Notes under the pieces: model-generated
Databases searched by the model: none
Told to the model about the DNA's origin: nothing
What the model saw: only the letters and a program-made list of their open reading frames with translations
Source of the DNA: an uncultured Prevotellaceae bacterium
Lineage (GTDB): Bacteria > Bacteroidota > Bacteroidia > Bacteroidales > Muribaculaceae
Reading direction: 5' to 3'
DNA: 47,542 bases
Assembly (NCBI GenBank): GCA_946409635.1
Contig: CAMJXD010000011.1
Coordinates: forward strand, 1 to 47,542
Shown: positions 1-7,991 of the stretch, one piece after another
Numbering within the stretch: position 1 is the stretch's first letter
How the letters are laid out: every line of letters starts with the position of its first letter
Program-made: the position numbers and the translations under genes

Positions 1-916
1 AGCGGTTGCCGCGCAGTATCTGGTCGCCGCCATAGCGGGCGTCGTTGAACAGCGGATGACCGATGTGTTTCATGTGTACGCGTATCTGGTGGGTGCGGCC
101 TGTCTCCAGCTGGCAGCGCACAACGGCCACGTGGGCTAGGTTCTCGACGGTATGCCAGTGGGTGACGGCATGCTTGCCCTGGTCGCCGTCAGGGAAAACC
201 TTCATCAACACGCGGTCGCGCGGGTCACGTCCGATGTTGCCCGTCACGGTACCGTCCTGCTGCTTCATCTCGCCCCACACGACGGCGATGTACTGCCGCT
301 TGGTGGTCTTCTTGAAGAACTGGGCTCCCAGCGAAGTCTTGGCATTGGGGGTCTTGGCGATGACCAGCAGTCCGCTGGTGTCCTTGTCGATGCGGTGCAC
401 GAGTCCCAGGCGGGGGTCGGTCACGTCGTAGTCGGGGTTGTCCTTGAAGTGCCAGGCCAGCGCGTTGACCAGCGTGCCGTCAAAGTTGCCGTGCCCGGGG
501 TGTACCACCATGCCGGCGGGCTTGTTGACCACCATAAGGCTAGCGTCCTCATAGACGATGTTCAGCGGGATATCCTGGGCAACGATTTCGCACTCATAGC
601 GGGGGCGGTCCATGACCACGCTGATCTCGTCGCCGGGGTGCACGCGGTAGTTGCTCTTGACGGGACGGCCACCGACGCGGATGCACCCGGCCTCGGCTGC
701 GTTCTGGACGCGGTTGCGGCTGGTGCCCTTGATGCGCTCCACCAGGTACTTGTCGATGCGCAGCAACACCTGGCCTGGCTCCACCACATAGTGGTAGTGC
801 TCCCAGTAGTCACGCCCGTTCTCGGTGAAGTCGGGCTCGCTGTAGTCATATTGTATCTCGTCCTTGCCGCCGGGTGCCTCCAGTTCGGCATCAAGCAGTT
901 CGTCGTCCAGCGCCAT
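1..916 (-). CDS. rluD: RluD-family 23S rRNA pseudouridine synthase (3' end outside window)
   Basis: The enzyme isomerises uridines in 23S rRNA to pseudouridine in the cytoplasm. About 305 codons are visible and the C-terminus runs off the left edge. After an acidic N-terminal tail of about 45 residues comes an S4-type RNA-binding domain (roughly residues 48-105, with RIDKYLVERI), then the RluA/RluD catalytic domain. Its signature HRIDKDTSG is at residues 174-182, where D177 is the expected catalytic aspartate. NKPAGMVVHP and TGRTHQIRVH are further family motifs. The ATG at 914-916 lies 6 bases after the stop of the PASTA gene, so the two are probably one operon. This PASTA-rluD pairing is, as I recall it, common in Bacteroidales. 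Assignment to RluD rather than another RluA-type paralogue rests on the S4 domain and the motif. Confidence 0.93.
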   Translation of the reverse strand, partial: MALDDELLDAELEAPGGKDEIQYDYSEPDFTENGRDYWEHYHYVVEPGQVLLRIDKYLVERIKGTSRNRVQNAAEAGCIRVGGRPVKSNYRVHPGDEISVVMDRPRYECEIVAQDIPLNIVYEDASLMVVNKPAGMVVHPGHGNFDGTLVNALAWHFKDNPDYDVTDPRLGLVHRIDKDTSGLLVIAKTPNAKTSLGAQFFKKTTKRQYIAVVWGEMKQQDGTVTGNIGRDPRDRVLMKVFPDGDQGKHAVTHWHTVENLAHVAVVRCQLETGRTHQIRVHMKHIGHPLFNDARYGGDQILRGNR

Positions 917-922
917 GATGGG

Positions 923-1738
923 TCAGTTTTTCTTCTTGTCCTTGTCCGACTTTTTATCTTTGTCCGACTTCTTGTCCTGGTCTTTTTTCTTGTCCTTGTT
1001 CTGCTCCTTATCCTTCTTCTCCTGGGAGGCTTGCTCCTTGCGCTCCTGCTCGGCGCGGGCCTTCATTTCTTGCTCATAATTCTCCTGGGCATCTTTATAG
1101 TTGGCCTCGTCGATCGAGTCCATGATGGATGGATCGATGACCTGGTCGGGGTTGATGTCCACGATGGAGCCGTCGCCCACGGTAATCTTGATCTGGCTGT
1201 TCACGCTCACGGGCTTGCCGGGTGCCACGTTGTGGCCGTCGACTGAGACTTGCAGGATCAGGCCACTCATCTCACTGGGCACGCTGTCCATGGCCACGTG
1301 CTTGAAGCCCATCGCCTTGAGCGTTGCCATGCCTTGCCGTCCAGGCAGGTCAACCAGCTTGGGCAACGCGATGATGGGTGCATGCATGGCGTTGACGTTC
1401 AGGTAGATGATGCGTATCTTCTTGATATAGGACTTGGGCTTGGGATCCTGGTCGATGACCGTCCCTGGCTTGTAGTTCTCATTGAAGCTGGTCGAGTCGC
1501 TGATGTCCCAACGCAGGCCGGCGTCCTCCAGGATGTCGATGGCCTTCTCCAGCGGCATGTTGCGCACGTCAGGCACCTGCACCTGCTGCCCGTGGGAGGT
1601 GAACACGTCGATAAACAGCAGGGCGATGTAGCCCAGCACAACCAGTGCCAGCACCATCAGTGCCGAGTTCAGCAGGATGGGGTGACGTTCACGAAAGCGG
1701 TCAAATCCGCTCTTATTGTTGTCATTATTATTGCTCAC
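923..1738 (-). CDS. PASTA-domain membrane protein
   Basis: This is a 271-residue bitopic envelope protein. A short polar N-terminus is followed by one transmembrane helix (about residues 22-46) and then two PASTA-like repeats (about 50-118 and 122-192; VQVPDVRNMPLEKA and LPKLVDLPGRQGMA begin them). PASTA domains bind peptidoglycan fragments or act as spacers in other families; here no kinase or transpeptidase domain is attached. The last 60-odd residues are a charged tail of K, D, E and Q ending in near-repeated KSDKDK units. The start is a GTG (1736-1738); the next in-frame ATG would fall inside the membrane helix, so GTG is preferred. A TACTTTTG -7 element lies 29 bases upstream. rluD follows after 6 bases. 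The role in cell-wall biology is inference. Confidence 0.85.
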   Translation of the reverse strand: MSNNNDNNKSGFDRFRERHPILLNSALMVLALVVLGYIALLFIDVFTSHGQQVQVPDVRNMPLEKAIDILEDAGLRWDISDSTSFNENYKPGTVIDQDPKPKSYIKKIRIIYLNVNAMHAPIIALPKLVDLPGRQGMATLKAMGFKHVAMDSVPSEMSGLILQVSVDGHNVAPGKPVSVNSQIKITVGDGSIVDINPDQVIDPSIMDSIDEANYKDAQENYEQEMKARAEQERKEQASQEKKDKEQNKDKKKDQDKKSDKDKKSDKDKKKN

Positions 1739-1766
1739 GGTAATTCAATTGAATGGTTACAACTTG

Positions 1767-1774
1767 CAAAAGTA
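1767..1774 (-). promoter_or_regulatory. -7 element of PASTA-rluD promoter
   Basis: Reads TACTTTTG on the minus strand, matching the Bacteroidetes TAnnTTTG box. It is 28 bases from the GTG start. No convincing -33 TTG at 19-21 bases upstream was found. Confidence 0.6.
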
Positions 1775-1859
1775 ATGAAAATCGCCCATAAACCACATGC
1801 TGAGCCCTCTTTTTTTTCGGTTATTTGTTTTTATGACGGGTTTTACCGTTTTTTTGCAC

Positions 1860-1867
1860 TACCTTTG
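1860..1867 (+). promoter_or_regulatory. -7 element upstream of the 1878 gene
   Basis: Reads TACCTTTG, 10 bases before the ATG at 1878, so the leader would be very short. No clear -33 box. It is divergent from the PASTA promoter. Confidence 0.55.
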
Positions 1868-1877
1868 AACCCGAAAT

Positions 1878-2315
1878 ATGATACACGATTTTGACGAAAT
1901 AACCGAGCGGTTGCTACTGGCCCCCTGTTGGGTGATTGACTTCCTGCCAGTGCAGGTGCCGAATGGGAGCCGCGGGCAGTTCTTTGCTGTCGAGCGATAC
2001 TATCTGGCAAGTGAGCGCCTGTGCCGACGGTTTGCCGACGTGGTACTGCGGCTGAACTGTTACCATGATTTGACGGTGAATTGCGGTGGTGACGTTTGGG
2101 TCAAGAACCCCGAGCCGGCCGCGCTGGTCACATGGCTCCACGATGCCCTGCAGAATGGCCACCTGTGCGCTCTGCTCGACGATGGTGATGCGATGATTAC
2201 CGCCAGCGGCGGCGACACCCACCTGACACTCCACAATGCGTCCGATGGCCTGATTGAACAGGTGCGGCAACTTGCCACCGCATCGGGCCTCTACCTGTGG
2301 CAGCCTGCTCAATAA
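1878..2315 (+). CDS. Conserved hypothetical protein, 145 aa
   Basis: I do not recognise a named family. The protein is soluble, with no signal peptide or membrane segment, and has a mixed alpha/beta look. The N-terminal part (LLAPCWVIDFLPVQVP) resembles short Bacteroidales proteins of unknown function. It stands between the divergent PASTA operon and the CDF transporter, 33 bases before the latter's start. The TACCTTTG box directly upstream supports expression from the ATG at 1878. Coding bias and the clean start and stop support a real gene; nothing indicates a function. Confidence 0.7.
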   Translation: MIHDFDEITERLLLAPCWVIDFLPVQVPNGSRGQFFAVERYYLASERLCRRFADVVLRLNCYHDLTVNCGGDVWVKNPEPAALVTWLHDALQNGHLCALLDDGDAMITASGGDTHLTLHNASDGLIEQVRQLATASGLYLWQPAQ

Positions 2316-2334
2316 AACCGCTATCAATCTAGAA

Positions 2335-2348
2335 ACAAGAAACTGAAA
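2335..2348 (+). repeat. Two heptad units before the CDF start
   Basis: ACAAGAA then ACTGAAA abut the ATG at 2349. This is a short example of the 7-bp-periodic arrays seen at 5765, 10322, 10838, 12668 and 37868. Confidence 0.45.
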
Positions 2349-3452
2349 ATGGATCGTTCTTCACAGATTATCAGGACCAGCTGGATTGGCATCATTGCCA
2401 ACGTGTTGCTGGCCGCGTTTAAGGCTGTCGTGGGCCTGTTGGCCAGTTCGGTGGCCATCGTTATGGATGCCGTGAACAACTTGAGTGATGCGCTCTCGAG
2501 CGTCATCACCATCATCGGAACAAAGCTCTCACAACGGCCCGCCGACAGGAAGCACCCCTTCGGGTTCGGGCGCATCGAGTACTTCAGTGCCATCATCATC
2601 GCCGTCATCGTGCTCACGGCGGGTGTGACCTCGCTCATCGAGTCGGTCAAGAAGATTTTCAACCCCACCGAGCCGTCCTACACTACCACGACGCTCATCG
2701 TCATCATCGTGGCCATCGTCGTGAAGCTCGTCCTTGGCCGCTACGTCAAGAGCCAGGGCGAAAAATTGAGTAGCGACGCTCTCATTGCATCGGGCAGCGA
2801 TGCTCTTTTTGACGCCGTCATCACCCTGGCCACGCTCGTCTCGGCAGGCGTGATGCTGCTGTGGCACGTCTCGCTCGACGGCATCCTGGGTGCCCTGATC
2901 TCGCTGGTCATCATCAAGGCCGGTATCGAGATGCTTGCCTCGCCTGTCAACGAGTTGCTCGGTGCTAAGATTTCGGCCGAACTGCTGTCGCAGATCAAGC
3001 GCGAAGTGGGCGCGTTTGACGGAGTGCACGGCGTGTTTGACATCATTATCCACAACTATGGCCCCGACGTGCGGATAGGTTCCTTGCACATCAATGTCCT
3101 TGACACCATGGACGCCCACCAGATCCACGGCCTCACGCGTCGCATTTCCGAGGATATGTATGCGCGCCACGGCATCATCATGACCGTTGGCATCTATGCT
3201 GTCGCCACCGGCGAGAATCGCCGTGCCGAGTTGCAGCACACGGTCATGCAGACGCTTGCCGCCCACGAGCACATCGAGCAGGTGCATGGCTTCTACTACT
3301 TCGAGGACGAGCACCGGGTGTCGGTCGACATTGTCCCCGACCTCACCATCCACGACGATGCCGCCTTTGTCGCCCAGCTGACGGACGAACTTCAGCCTCT
3401 CATCCCCGGCGAACATCTCACCATCGTCGTCGATCACAACTACAGTGAATGA
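2349..3452 (+). CDS. CDF-family cation exporter, probable Mn(II) efflux
   Basis: This is a 367-residue cation diffusion facilitator, an inner-membrane metal/proton antiporter. It has about six transmembrane segments in residues 10-205 and a cytoplasmic metallochaperone-like domain at about 210-290. The C-terminal stretch after residue 290 looks like a second small alpha/beta domain, making the protein longer than the roughly 300-residue family norm. The transport site differs from Zn/Fe exporters: TM2 has N43-x3-D47 (DAVNNLSD) and TM5 has D151-x3-D155 (SDALFD) where FieF has H-x3-D. From knowledge of MntE, an N-D-D-D quartet marks Mn-exporting CDFs, so manganese is the best guess. It is followed 41 bases later by a small HTH gene with its own promoter. 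Family assignment is firm; metal identity is inference. Confidence 0.9.
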   Translation: MDRSSQIIRTSWIGIIANVLLAAFKAVVGLLASSVAIVMDAVNNLSDALSSVITIIGTKLSQRPADRKHPFGFGRIEYFSAIIIAVIVLTAGVTSLIESVKKIFNPTEPSYTTTTLIVIIVAIVVKLVLGRYVKSQGEKLSSDALIASGSDALFDAVITLATLVSAGVMLLWHVSLDGILGALISLVIIKAGIEMLASPVNELLGAKISAELLSQIKREVGAFDGVHGVFDIIIHNYGPDVRIGSLHINVLDTMDAHQIHGLTRRISEDMYARHGIIMTVGIYAVATGENRRAELQHTVMQTLAAHEHIEQVHGFYYFEDEHRVSVDIVPDLTIHDDAAFVAQLTDELQPLIPGEHLTIVVDHNYSE

Positions 3453-3468
3453 CCGGCCCCATCGCGGG

Positions 3469-3476
3469 TAACTTTG
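3469..3476 (+). promoter_or_regulatory. -7 element of small HTH gene
   Basis: Reads TAACTTTG, 17 bases before the ATG at 3494. Its position inside a possible longer reading frame starting at 3449 argues that the true start is downstream. Confidence 0.55.
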
Positions 3477-3493
3477 CATCGTTAAAATATAAC

Positions 3494-3766
3494 ATGACAA
3501 TGGACGTTAAGCAGATCATAAAGGACCGAGGCTTCACCCTGGAACAAGTGGCGGCATTGATGCCCAACTCTAGGACCGGACAGCCTGGCATCAGCCGCCA
3601 GAGCTTGTATCTTGCCATCACGGGAAATCCAACAGTCAACACGCTGAAGGATAATGCTGGAATCATCGGTTGCGAGGTGGGCGACTTTTTCAGGGATGAG
3701 GGTGACGGTAGCGCGACGGTGGTGTGTCCGCATTGCGGTAAGCCGGTGACGGTGGAACTGAAGTAA
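3494..3766 (+). CDS. Small helix-turn-helix protein with C-terminal zinc-ribbon-like CPHC motif
   Basis: The protein has 90 residues. Residues 1-60 (DVKQIIKDRGFTLEQVAAL and GISRQSLYLAITGNPTVNTL) look like an XRE/Cro-type helix-turn-helix, so DNA binding is likely. The C-terminal 20 residues contain CPHCGKPV, half of a zinc-ribbon knuckle. An upstream ATG at 3449 overlaps the CDF stop, but the TAACTTTG box at 3469 lies between; the ATG at 3494 (or 3500) is therefore the likely start. It may be a small autonomous regulator or a remnant of a mobile-element repressor; phage-like context follows at 4220. Confidence 0.7.
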   Translation: MTMDVKQIIKDRGFTLEQVAALMPNSRTGQPGISRQSLYLAITGNPTVNTLKDNAGIIGCEVGDFFRDEGDGSATVVCPHCGKPVTVELK

Positions 3767-3813
3767 ACGAAACGGGATTGCTGCAGTCTAAAGGATAGAA
3801 AGGAGACGGAACG

Positions 3814-4164
3814 ATGAAACTGAACACCAATAACACTACTAGCCGATTAATCCTGGCTCCCGTGGCCTTACTGGTCATGGTACTGTTGTGGTTGCTGGTC
3901 AACTGGGAAGTTGGGTTGTTGTGTGCCGGAATGGTCGTTTACCTGTCTCCTGAACTGATGATGATCTTCTCGAAGCGATGGAGGGTTCTGAAGGCTGAGG
4001 CCGAGCGCGAGGAGGAAGAATACCGGCGTGAAATGCTTGAGGAGATTGAGCGGAAGTACAAAGGTGTTGAATTGCCCGATGACCTGTTGCGGACTCCGAT
4101 GGATGAGAGTGACCGAGAATTTAATAGAATCTTTGGCATAAAGCCACCATCTAGGTTGGTTTAA
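3814..4164 (+). CDS. Small membrane protein with charged coiled-coil-like tail
   Basis: This is an unrecognised protein of 116 residues. Two hydrophobic segments (about residues 10-30 and 33-52) are separated by a short loop with NWEVG, suggesting a hairpin in the inner membrane. Residues 57-90 are rich in R, E and K (AEREEEEYRREMLEEIERK) and likely helical or coiled coil. No signal peptide and no catalytic motif are visible. It lies 47 bases after the small HTH gene on the same strand and may be co-transcribed with it. Function unknown. Confidence 0.6.
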   Translation: MKLNTNNTTSRLILAPVALLVMVLLWLLVNWEVGLLCAGMVVYLSPELMMIFSKRWRVLKAEAEREEEEYRREMLEEIERKYKGVELPDDLLRTPMDESDREFNRIFGIKPPSRLV

Positions 4165-4193
4165 TTGTCCTTTTTACATAGATTTCACTCTAG

Positions 4194-4201
4194 TAACTTT
4201 G
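4194..4201 (+). promoter_or_regulatory. -7 element upstream of the 4220 gene
   Basis: Reads TAACTTTG, 18 bases before the ATG at 4220. No good -33 match at normal spacing. Confidence 0.5.
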
Positions 4202-4219
4202 TCATAAAAAGTAGATTTT

Positions 4220-4471
4220 ATGGCAAAGTCGAGGTTAACACCCGATTATATTGAGTGGGTGCTGAAGCTGAATGCTGACCAGGCGGCTCGGGAGATACAC
4301 AAGTTGAACGAGGCGAACAAGGAGTTGTCGCGGCAGCAGAATGCTGCCCGCCAGGCGATGGTGAAGCTTGAGTCTGAGGGGAAGAAAGGCTCGAAGGAGC
4401 GGCAGAACCTGAAGAAGTCGGTAAAGGAATATGGCCTCTCCATTGAAGTCAAGACCAAGGATGTCTGGTAA
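4220..4471 (+). pseudogene. Phage tape-measure N-terminal fragment (83 aa)
   Basis: The frame encodes a charged, helical protein with TPDYIEWVLKLNADQA near the start and long K/E/Q-rich stretches (HKLNEANKELSRQQNA). From memory this matches the first 80 or so residues of phage tail tape-measure proteins of Bacteroidales prophages, which normally run to many hundreds of residues. Here the frame stops after 83 codons, and the last few residues (SIEVKTKDVW) look out of family. No other tail genes are nearby. It is either a decayed prophage remnant or a small domesticated coiled-coil protein; its own TAACTTTG box upstream keeps the second option open. Confidence 0.55.
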
Positions 4472-4546
4472 AGGCCTCGTCAGGGGATTCGGCCGGACTC
4501 TCCCTAATAAAATAACTATCAACGCCATATTCATGAAGTGAAATTG

Positions 4547-4576
4547 TTGATAGTTCAGAAATTATAGCTATATTTG
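4547..4576 (+). promoter_or_regulatory. Promoter of the porin gene
   Basis: TTG at 4547-4549, 19 bases, then TATATTTG at 4569-4576: a full Bacteroidetes promoter. The leader would be about 35 bases to the ATG at 4616. Confidence 0.7.
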
Positions 4577-4615
4577 CCAAAAAAATATTAACCTCTAATT
4601 CATTCAATACTGACA

Positions 4616-5734
4616 ATGAAGCGCTTCATGCTGACCCTATTGGGGTCAATGCTGCTGTTCTCGGCGCTGGCCGAGGGCGACGGCAATAACCCGATTTTCA
4701 CCAAGCCCAAGTTCAGTGGCTTTGCCATGGCTACCTATCAGGCGACGTTTGAGGACGGCGAGAACAGCAACTCGTTTAACATCAAGCTTGTGAGGGCGTC
4801 GATCGAGGGCCGCATCCTCAAGGACTTCTACTACAAGATCCAGGGGCAAATCAACGGCAACACCTCGACGATGGGCAGCAGCCCCAGGCTGGTGGACTAC
4901 TTTATGGAGTGGCAAAAGTTTGACTTCTGCCGCGTAAAGCTGGGCCAGTTCAAGCGGCCGTTCACCTACGAGAACCCGATGAACCCCATCGACCAGGGAT
5001 TCATGGGCTACTCGCAGCCCGTGAGCCGCCTGGCAGGCTTCAACGACCGCACGGGAATGCACGCCAGCAATGGCCGTGACATCGGTCTGCAGCTACAGGG
5101 CGATTTTCTCAAGAACCGTAGCGGGCGCAACCTGCTGCACTACCAGGTGGGCGTGTTCAACGGCCAGGGCATCAACGTGGGCGACGTGGACGAGCGCAAG
5201 GACATCATCGGCGGCGCGTGGGTCATGCCCATCGAGGGGATGCGCCTGGGCGCCTTCGGCTGGGAGGGCTCCTATGCCCGCCAGAGTGGCGGCAGGACGG
5301 TGAGCCTGCGTCAGCATCGCTATGCCCTGAGTGCCGAGTATAAGAAGGGTGACCTGCAACTGCGCGCCGAGTACATCCACTCGACGGGACGCGGCTTTGC
5401 CACAACCTACCAGAAGGTTGCCGACGGCAATGACACCCAGGTCAAGACCTATAGCGACAAGGACGGCAACCCGGTGGCCAACGACAAGGCCGACGGCGTG
5501 TATGCTCTGGCCATAGTCCCCGTTTTTAAGGACAAACTGATGGCCAAGGCTCGCTACGACCTGTATCGCCCAACGGCCTCGAGCGTGGCCGCCAAGACCA
5601 ACTATGAAGTGGGCTTGAACTACCGCTTCTGCAAATACCTGGAGGTGCAGACCGAGTACTGCCTGACTCACGACCGCGCGCTGGCCAAGCCAGACTACAG
5701 CACCGTGTTTGTCCAGGTGAGCATCCGCTACTAA
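4616..5734 (+). CDS. Phosphate-selective-type outer-membrane porin (OprO/OprP family)
   Basis: A 372-residue outer-membrane beta-barrel. A signal peptide (about residues 1-20, MKRFMLTLLG... to LAEG) precedes alternating strand-like segments. Family landmarks include KLVRASIEGRILKDFYYKIQ, VKLGQFKRPFTYENPM and a C-terminal aromatic-ended strand (FVQVSIRY), as expected for BAM-dependent insertion. Porins of this family pass anions in Pseudomonas; substrate here is unknown. It stands directly upstream of a Dcu transporter on the same strand with 70 bases between, so the two could together carry organic anions from the outside to the cytoplasm, which is inference. Confidence 0.85.
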   Translation: MKRFMLTLLGSMLLFSALAEGDGNNPIFTKPKFSGFAMATYQATFEDGENSNSFNIKLVRASIEGRILKDFYYKIQGQINGNTSTMGSSPRLVDYFMEWQKFDFCRVKLGQFKRPFTYENPMNPIDQGFMGYSQPVSRLAGFNDRTGMHASNGRDIGLQLQGDFLKNRSGRNLLHYQVGVFNGQGINVGDVDERKDIIGGAWVMPIEGMRLGAFGWEGSYARQSGGRTVSLRQHRYALSAEYKKGDLQLRAEYIHSTGRGFATTYQKVADGNDTQVKTYSDKDGNPVANDKADGVYALAIVPVFKDKLMAKARYDLYRPTASSVAAKTNYEVGLNYRFCKYLEVQTEYCLTHDRALAKPDYSTVFVQVSIRY

Positions 5735-5764
5735 TCAGGAATCAGCATCCGCAATCTGCTGACA

Positions 5765-5799
5765 ACTAAAAACTAAGAACTAAGGACTAAAAACTATAA
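5765..5799 (+). repeat. Heptad array, five units, before the Dcu start
   Basis: Five consecutive 7-mers of the form ACTANNN (ACTAAAA, ACTAAGA, ACTAAGG, ACTAAAA, ACTATAA) end 5 bases before the ATG at 5805. Confidence 0.75.
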
Positions 5800-5804
5800 T
5801 AACT

Positions 5805-7268
5805 ATGTCACTGATCATGATTTTACAGCTCTGCATCGTGCTTGCAGCGCTGTGGCTGGGTTCCCGCTACGGCAGCCTGGCCCTGGGTGCCATCTCGGGC
5901 ATAGGCCTGGCCATACTGGTGTTTGGCTTCGGCATGAAGCCCGGCACACCTCCCACCGATGTCATCTATATCATCATTGCAGCCGTCACCTGTGCCGGCA
6001 TCATGCAGGCCTCGGGCGGTATGGACTGGCTCATCCAGCTAGCCGAGAAGATGCTGCGCAAGCATCCCGACCGCATTACCTTCCTGGCCCCGCTGGCCAC
6101 GTTCGTGCTCACGGTGCTCGTTGGCACGGGCCACGTGGTCTACACGCTGATGCCCATCATCTGCGACATCGCCATCAAGAAGGGCATCCGTCCCGAGCGT
6201 CCTTGCGGCATCGCCAGCATCGCCTCTCAGATTGGCATCACCTGCTCGCCCATCGCAGCTGCCGTGGTAGCCTTCATCACCATCAGCGGTACCAACGGCT
6301 ACACGATTTCCATACCCCAGGTGCTCATGGTCACCTTCCCGGCCTGCCTGCTGGGTATCTTTATGGCATCGCTTGCCAGCTACCGCCGCGGCAAGGACTT
6401 GGACAAGGATCCCGAGTTCCAGAAGAAGATTGCCGATCCCGCCCAGCGCGAGTACATCTACGGCAGCAACGCCACCACTCTGGACAGGAAAATCGCACCC
6501 GAGAGCAAGCGTGCGGTGTACATCTTCTTCGGAGCCCTGCTCGTGATTGTGTTCTTCGCTATCTTCCAGGACCTGTTGCCCACCTATGACACCGTCAAGG
6601 CCATCGACGGTGACGCCACTGTCGAACTCATGGCATCTCGCGTGACCATCACTGCCGACCAGTTGGCCAAACTGGGCATCGCCGTGGAGGGACTCACCAA
6701 GATCAATCCCACGCCACTGAAGATGAACCTTGTCATCCAGATTGTGATGATCACCGCCGCTGCGCTGATGATCATCTTCTGCAAGGCCAAGCCCAAGAAG
6801 GCCATCGCCGGCCCCGTGTGGCAGAGCGGTATGGTAGCCGTCGTGGCCATCTACGGCATCGCTTGGCTGGCCGACACTTATTTTGCCAACTACCTGGGTG
6901 AGATACAGCAGATGCTCTCGGGCATGGTCGAGAAGTACCCGTGGTCGATCGCGTTTGCCTTCTTCCTGGTGTCGGTGCTCGTCAACTCCCAGGGCGCCGT
7001 AGTCGTCTCGATGCTGCCGCTGGCCTATGGCCTGGGCATCGACGGCTGGATACTGCTGGGCGTGTTCCCGTCGGTGTATGGCTACTTCTTCATCCCCAAC
7101 TACCCGTCGGATATCGCCACGGTGAACTTCGACCGCACGGGCACGACCGTCATCGGCAAGTACCTGTTGAACCACTCGTTCATGATGCCCGGCATGGTCC
7201 ACACCGTGGTCGCCTGCATTGCCGGCTACCTCATCGCCCTGTTGTACCACTCGCTAGGCTGGATCTAA
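5805..7268 (+). CDS. Anaerobic C4-dicarboxylate transporter (Dcu family)
   Basis: A 487-residue polytopic inner-membrane protein with about 11-12 hydrophobic segments. It exchanges fumarate, malate or aspartate for succinate in anaerobic fumarate respiration in its relatives. Family landmarks are FGFGMKPGTPPTDVI near residue 45, VGTGHVVYTLMPIICDIA near 105-125, and GIASIASQIGITCSPIAAAV near 130-150. The C-terminal half has FIPNYPSDIATVNFDRTGTT. A soluble insertion at about 255-300 (TYDTVKAIDGDATVELM...) is longer than I expect for DcuA. DcuA versus DcuB cannot be settled by eye. It follows the porin by 70 bases and is preceded by a heptad array. Confidence 0.9.
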   Translation: MSLIMILQLCIVLAALWLGSRYGSLALGAISGIGLAILVFGFGMKPGTPPTDVIYIIIAAVTCAGIMQASGGMDWLIQLAEKMLRKHPDRITFLAPLATFVLTVLVGTGHVVYTLMPIICDIAIKKGIRPERPCGIASIASQIGITCSPIAAAVVAFITISGTNGYTISIPQVLMVTFPACLLGIFMASLASYRRGKDLDKDPEFQKKIADPAQREYIYGSNATTLDRKIAPESKRAVYIFFGALLVIVFFAIFQDLLPTYDTVKAIDGDATVELMASRVTITADQLAKLGIAVEGLTKINPTPLKMNLVIQIVMITAAALMIIFCKAKPKKAIAGPVWQSGMVAVVAIYGIAWLADTYFANYLGEIQQMLSGMVEKYPWSIAFAFFLVSVLVNSQGAVVVSMLPLAYGLGIDGWILLGVFPSVYGYFFIPNYPSDIATVNFDRTGTTVIGKYLLNHSFMMPGMVHTVVACIAGYLIALLYHSLGWI

Positions 7269-7332
7269 CGCTTTGCTGATTAGAGATTAGCGATGAAAGA
7301 TTAGTCAGATTAATCTAGCACAATAACAGATC

Positions 7333-7412
7333 AGGCTGTGTCATAAATCAGTTGCAGGCTTTTTCCGTGCGCAGCACGGACACCCATGCAGGCTTGATTT
7401 ATGACACAGCCT
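7333..7412. mobile_element. 80-bp palindromic element, MITE-like
   Basis: Perfect 18-bp terminal inverted repeats (AGGCTGTGTCATAAATCA at 7333-7350 and its complement at 7395-7412) enclose a 44-bp core. The core holds a smaller palindrome, CCGTGC-GCA-GCACGG. No target-site duplication is obvious in the flanks. It sits upstream of a lipoprotein gene and could be a small transposon relic or an intergenic hairpin repeat. Confidence 0.55.
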
Positions 7413-7492
7413 CTTCTATATCATCAAATTATTGGCATGGTTTTTGCTGTATTTTTCTGGAGTATAGCAACCCTTTTAACTACGTATTTGCG

Positions 7493-7972
7493 ATGAAACG
7501 ATTATTGTATTTATGCCTCATGGCTGTTGTACTGATGCCATTGACCGGATGTAAAGAGAATTATTCAGTGGGTGAGAAAGTGGGAAACCTGATTGAGTTT
7601 ACCAAGAAAGGTGTTATCTGGGATTCCTGGGAAGGCCGCATGAACCTTACCCAAACGGGCATGAACACGAGTGGTGATCCCTTCCAGTTCTCATTTGACA
7701 ACGACCGCAACGACCAGGATTCACTCGTGCAGCTGCTCTACCAGGCTCAAATCGAGGGATGGAAAGTAAAGCTCAAGTACCACGAGGTGTGGGGTTTCAA
7801 GAACGTTTTCCAAAACCGTGGTGAAACCGACTATTTCATCGATGACGTAGAGGTGCTCGACAAGGACTTCGCTAACCCCCTGCGCCAGATGAACAGCAAG
7901 CAAGGCCATGTGGTGGATACCGTTTGGGTCGTCGTCGATAAGGCCGAAATGCTCAAGCACATGAACAAGTGA
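7493..7972 (+). CDS. Lipoprotein of unknown function, 159 aa
   Basis: A signal peptide MKRLLYLCLMAVVLMPLTGC ends in a lipobox with the cysteine at residue 20, so the protein is membrane anchored. The mature part is soluble and mixed alpha/beta, with LIEFTKKGVIWDSWEGRMN and DSLVQLLYQAQIEGWKVKLKY. Similar small lipoproteins occur widely in Bacteroidales without known function. An in-frame ATG at 7352 lies inside the palindromic element and would bury the signal peptide; the ATG at 7493 is chosen for that reason. A hairpin terminator follows at 7992. The residues after the cysteine (KENYS) lack the acidic surface-export signal seen in other lipoproteins of this window, so a periplasm-facing anchor is more likely. 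Confidence 0.8.
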   Translation: MKRLLYLCLMAVVLMPLTGCKENYSVGEKVGNLIEFTKKGVIWDSWEGRMNLTQTGMNTSGDPFQFSFDNDRNDQDSLVQLLYQAQIEGWKVKLKYHEVWGFKNVFQNRGETDYFIDDVEVLDKDFANPLRQMNSKQGHVVDTVWVVVDKAEMLKHMNK

Positions 7973-7991
7973 TCATTTGTACTCACAACAC

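Noticed and set aside
152-1246. Plus-strand open frame across the rluD and PASTA genes
   Set aside because: The minus strand encodes recognised domains (HRIDKDTSG, PASTA repeats); the plus product is a hydrophobic low-complexity shadow of the lysine-rich tail.
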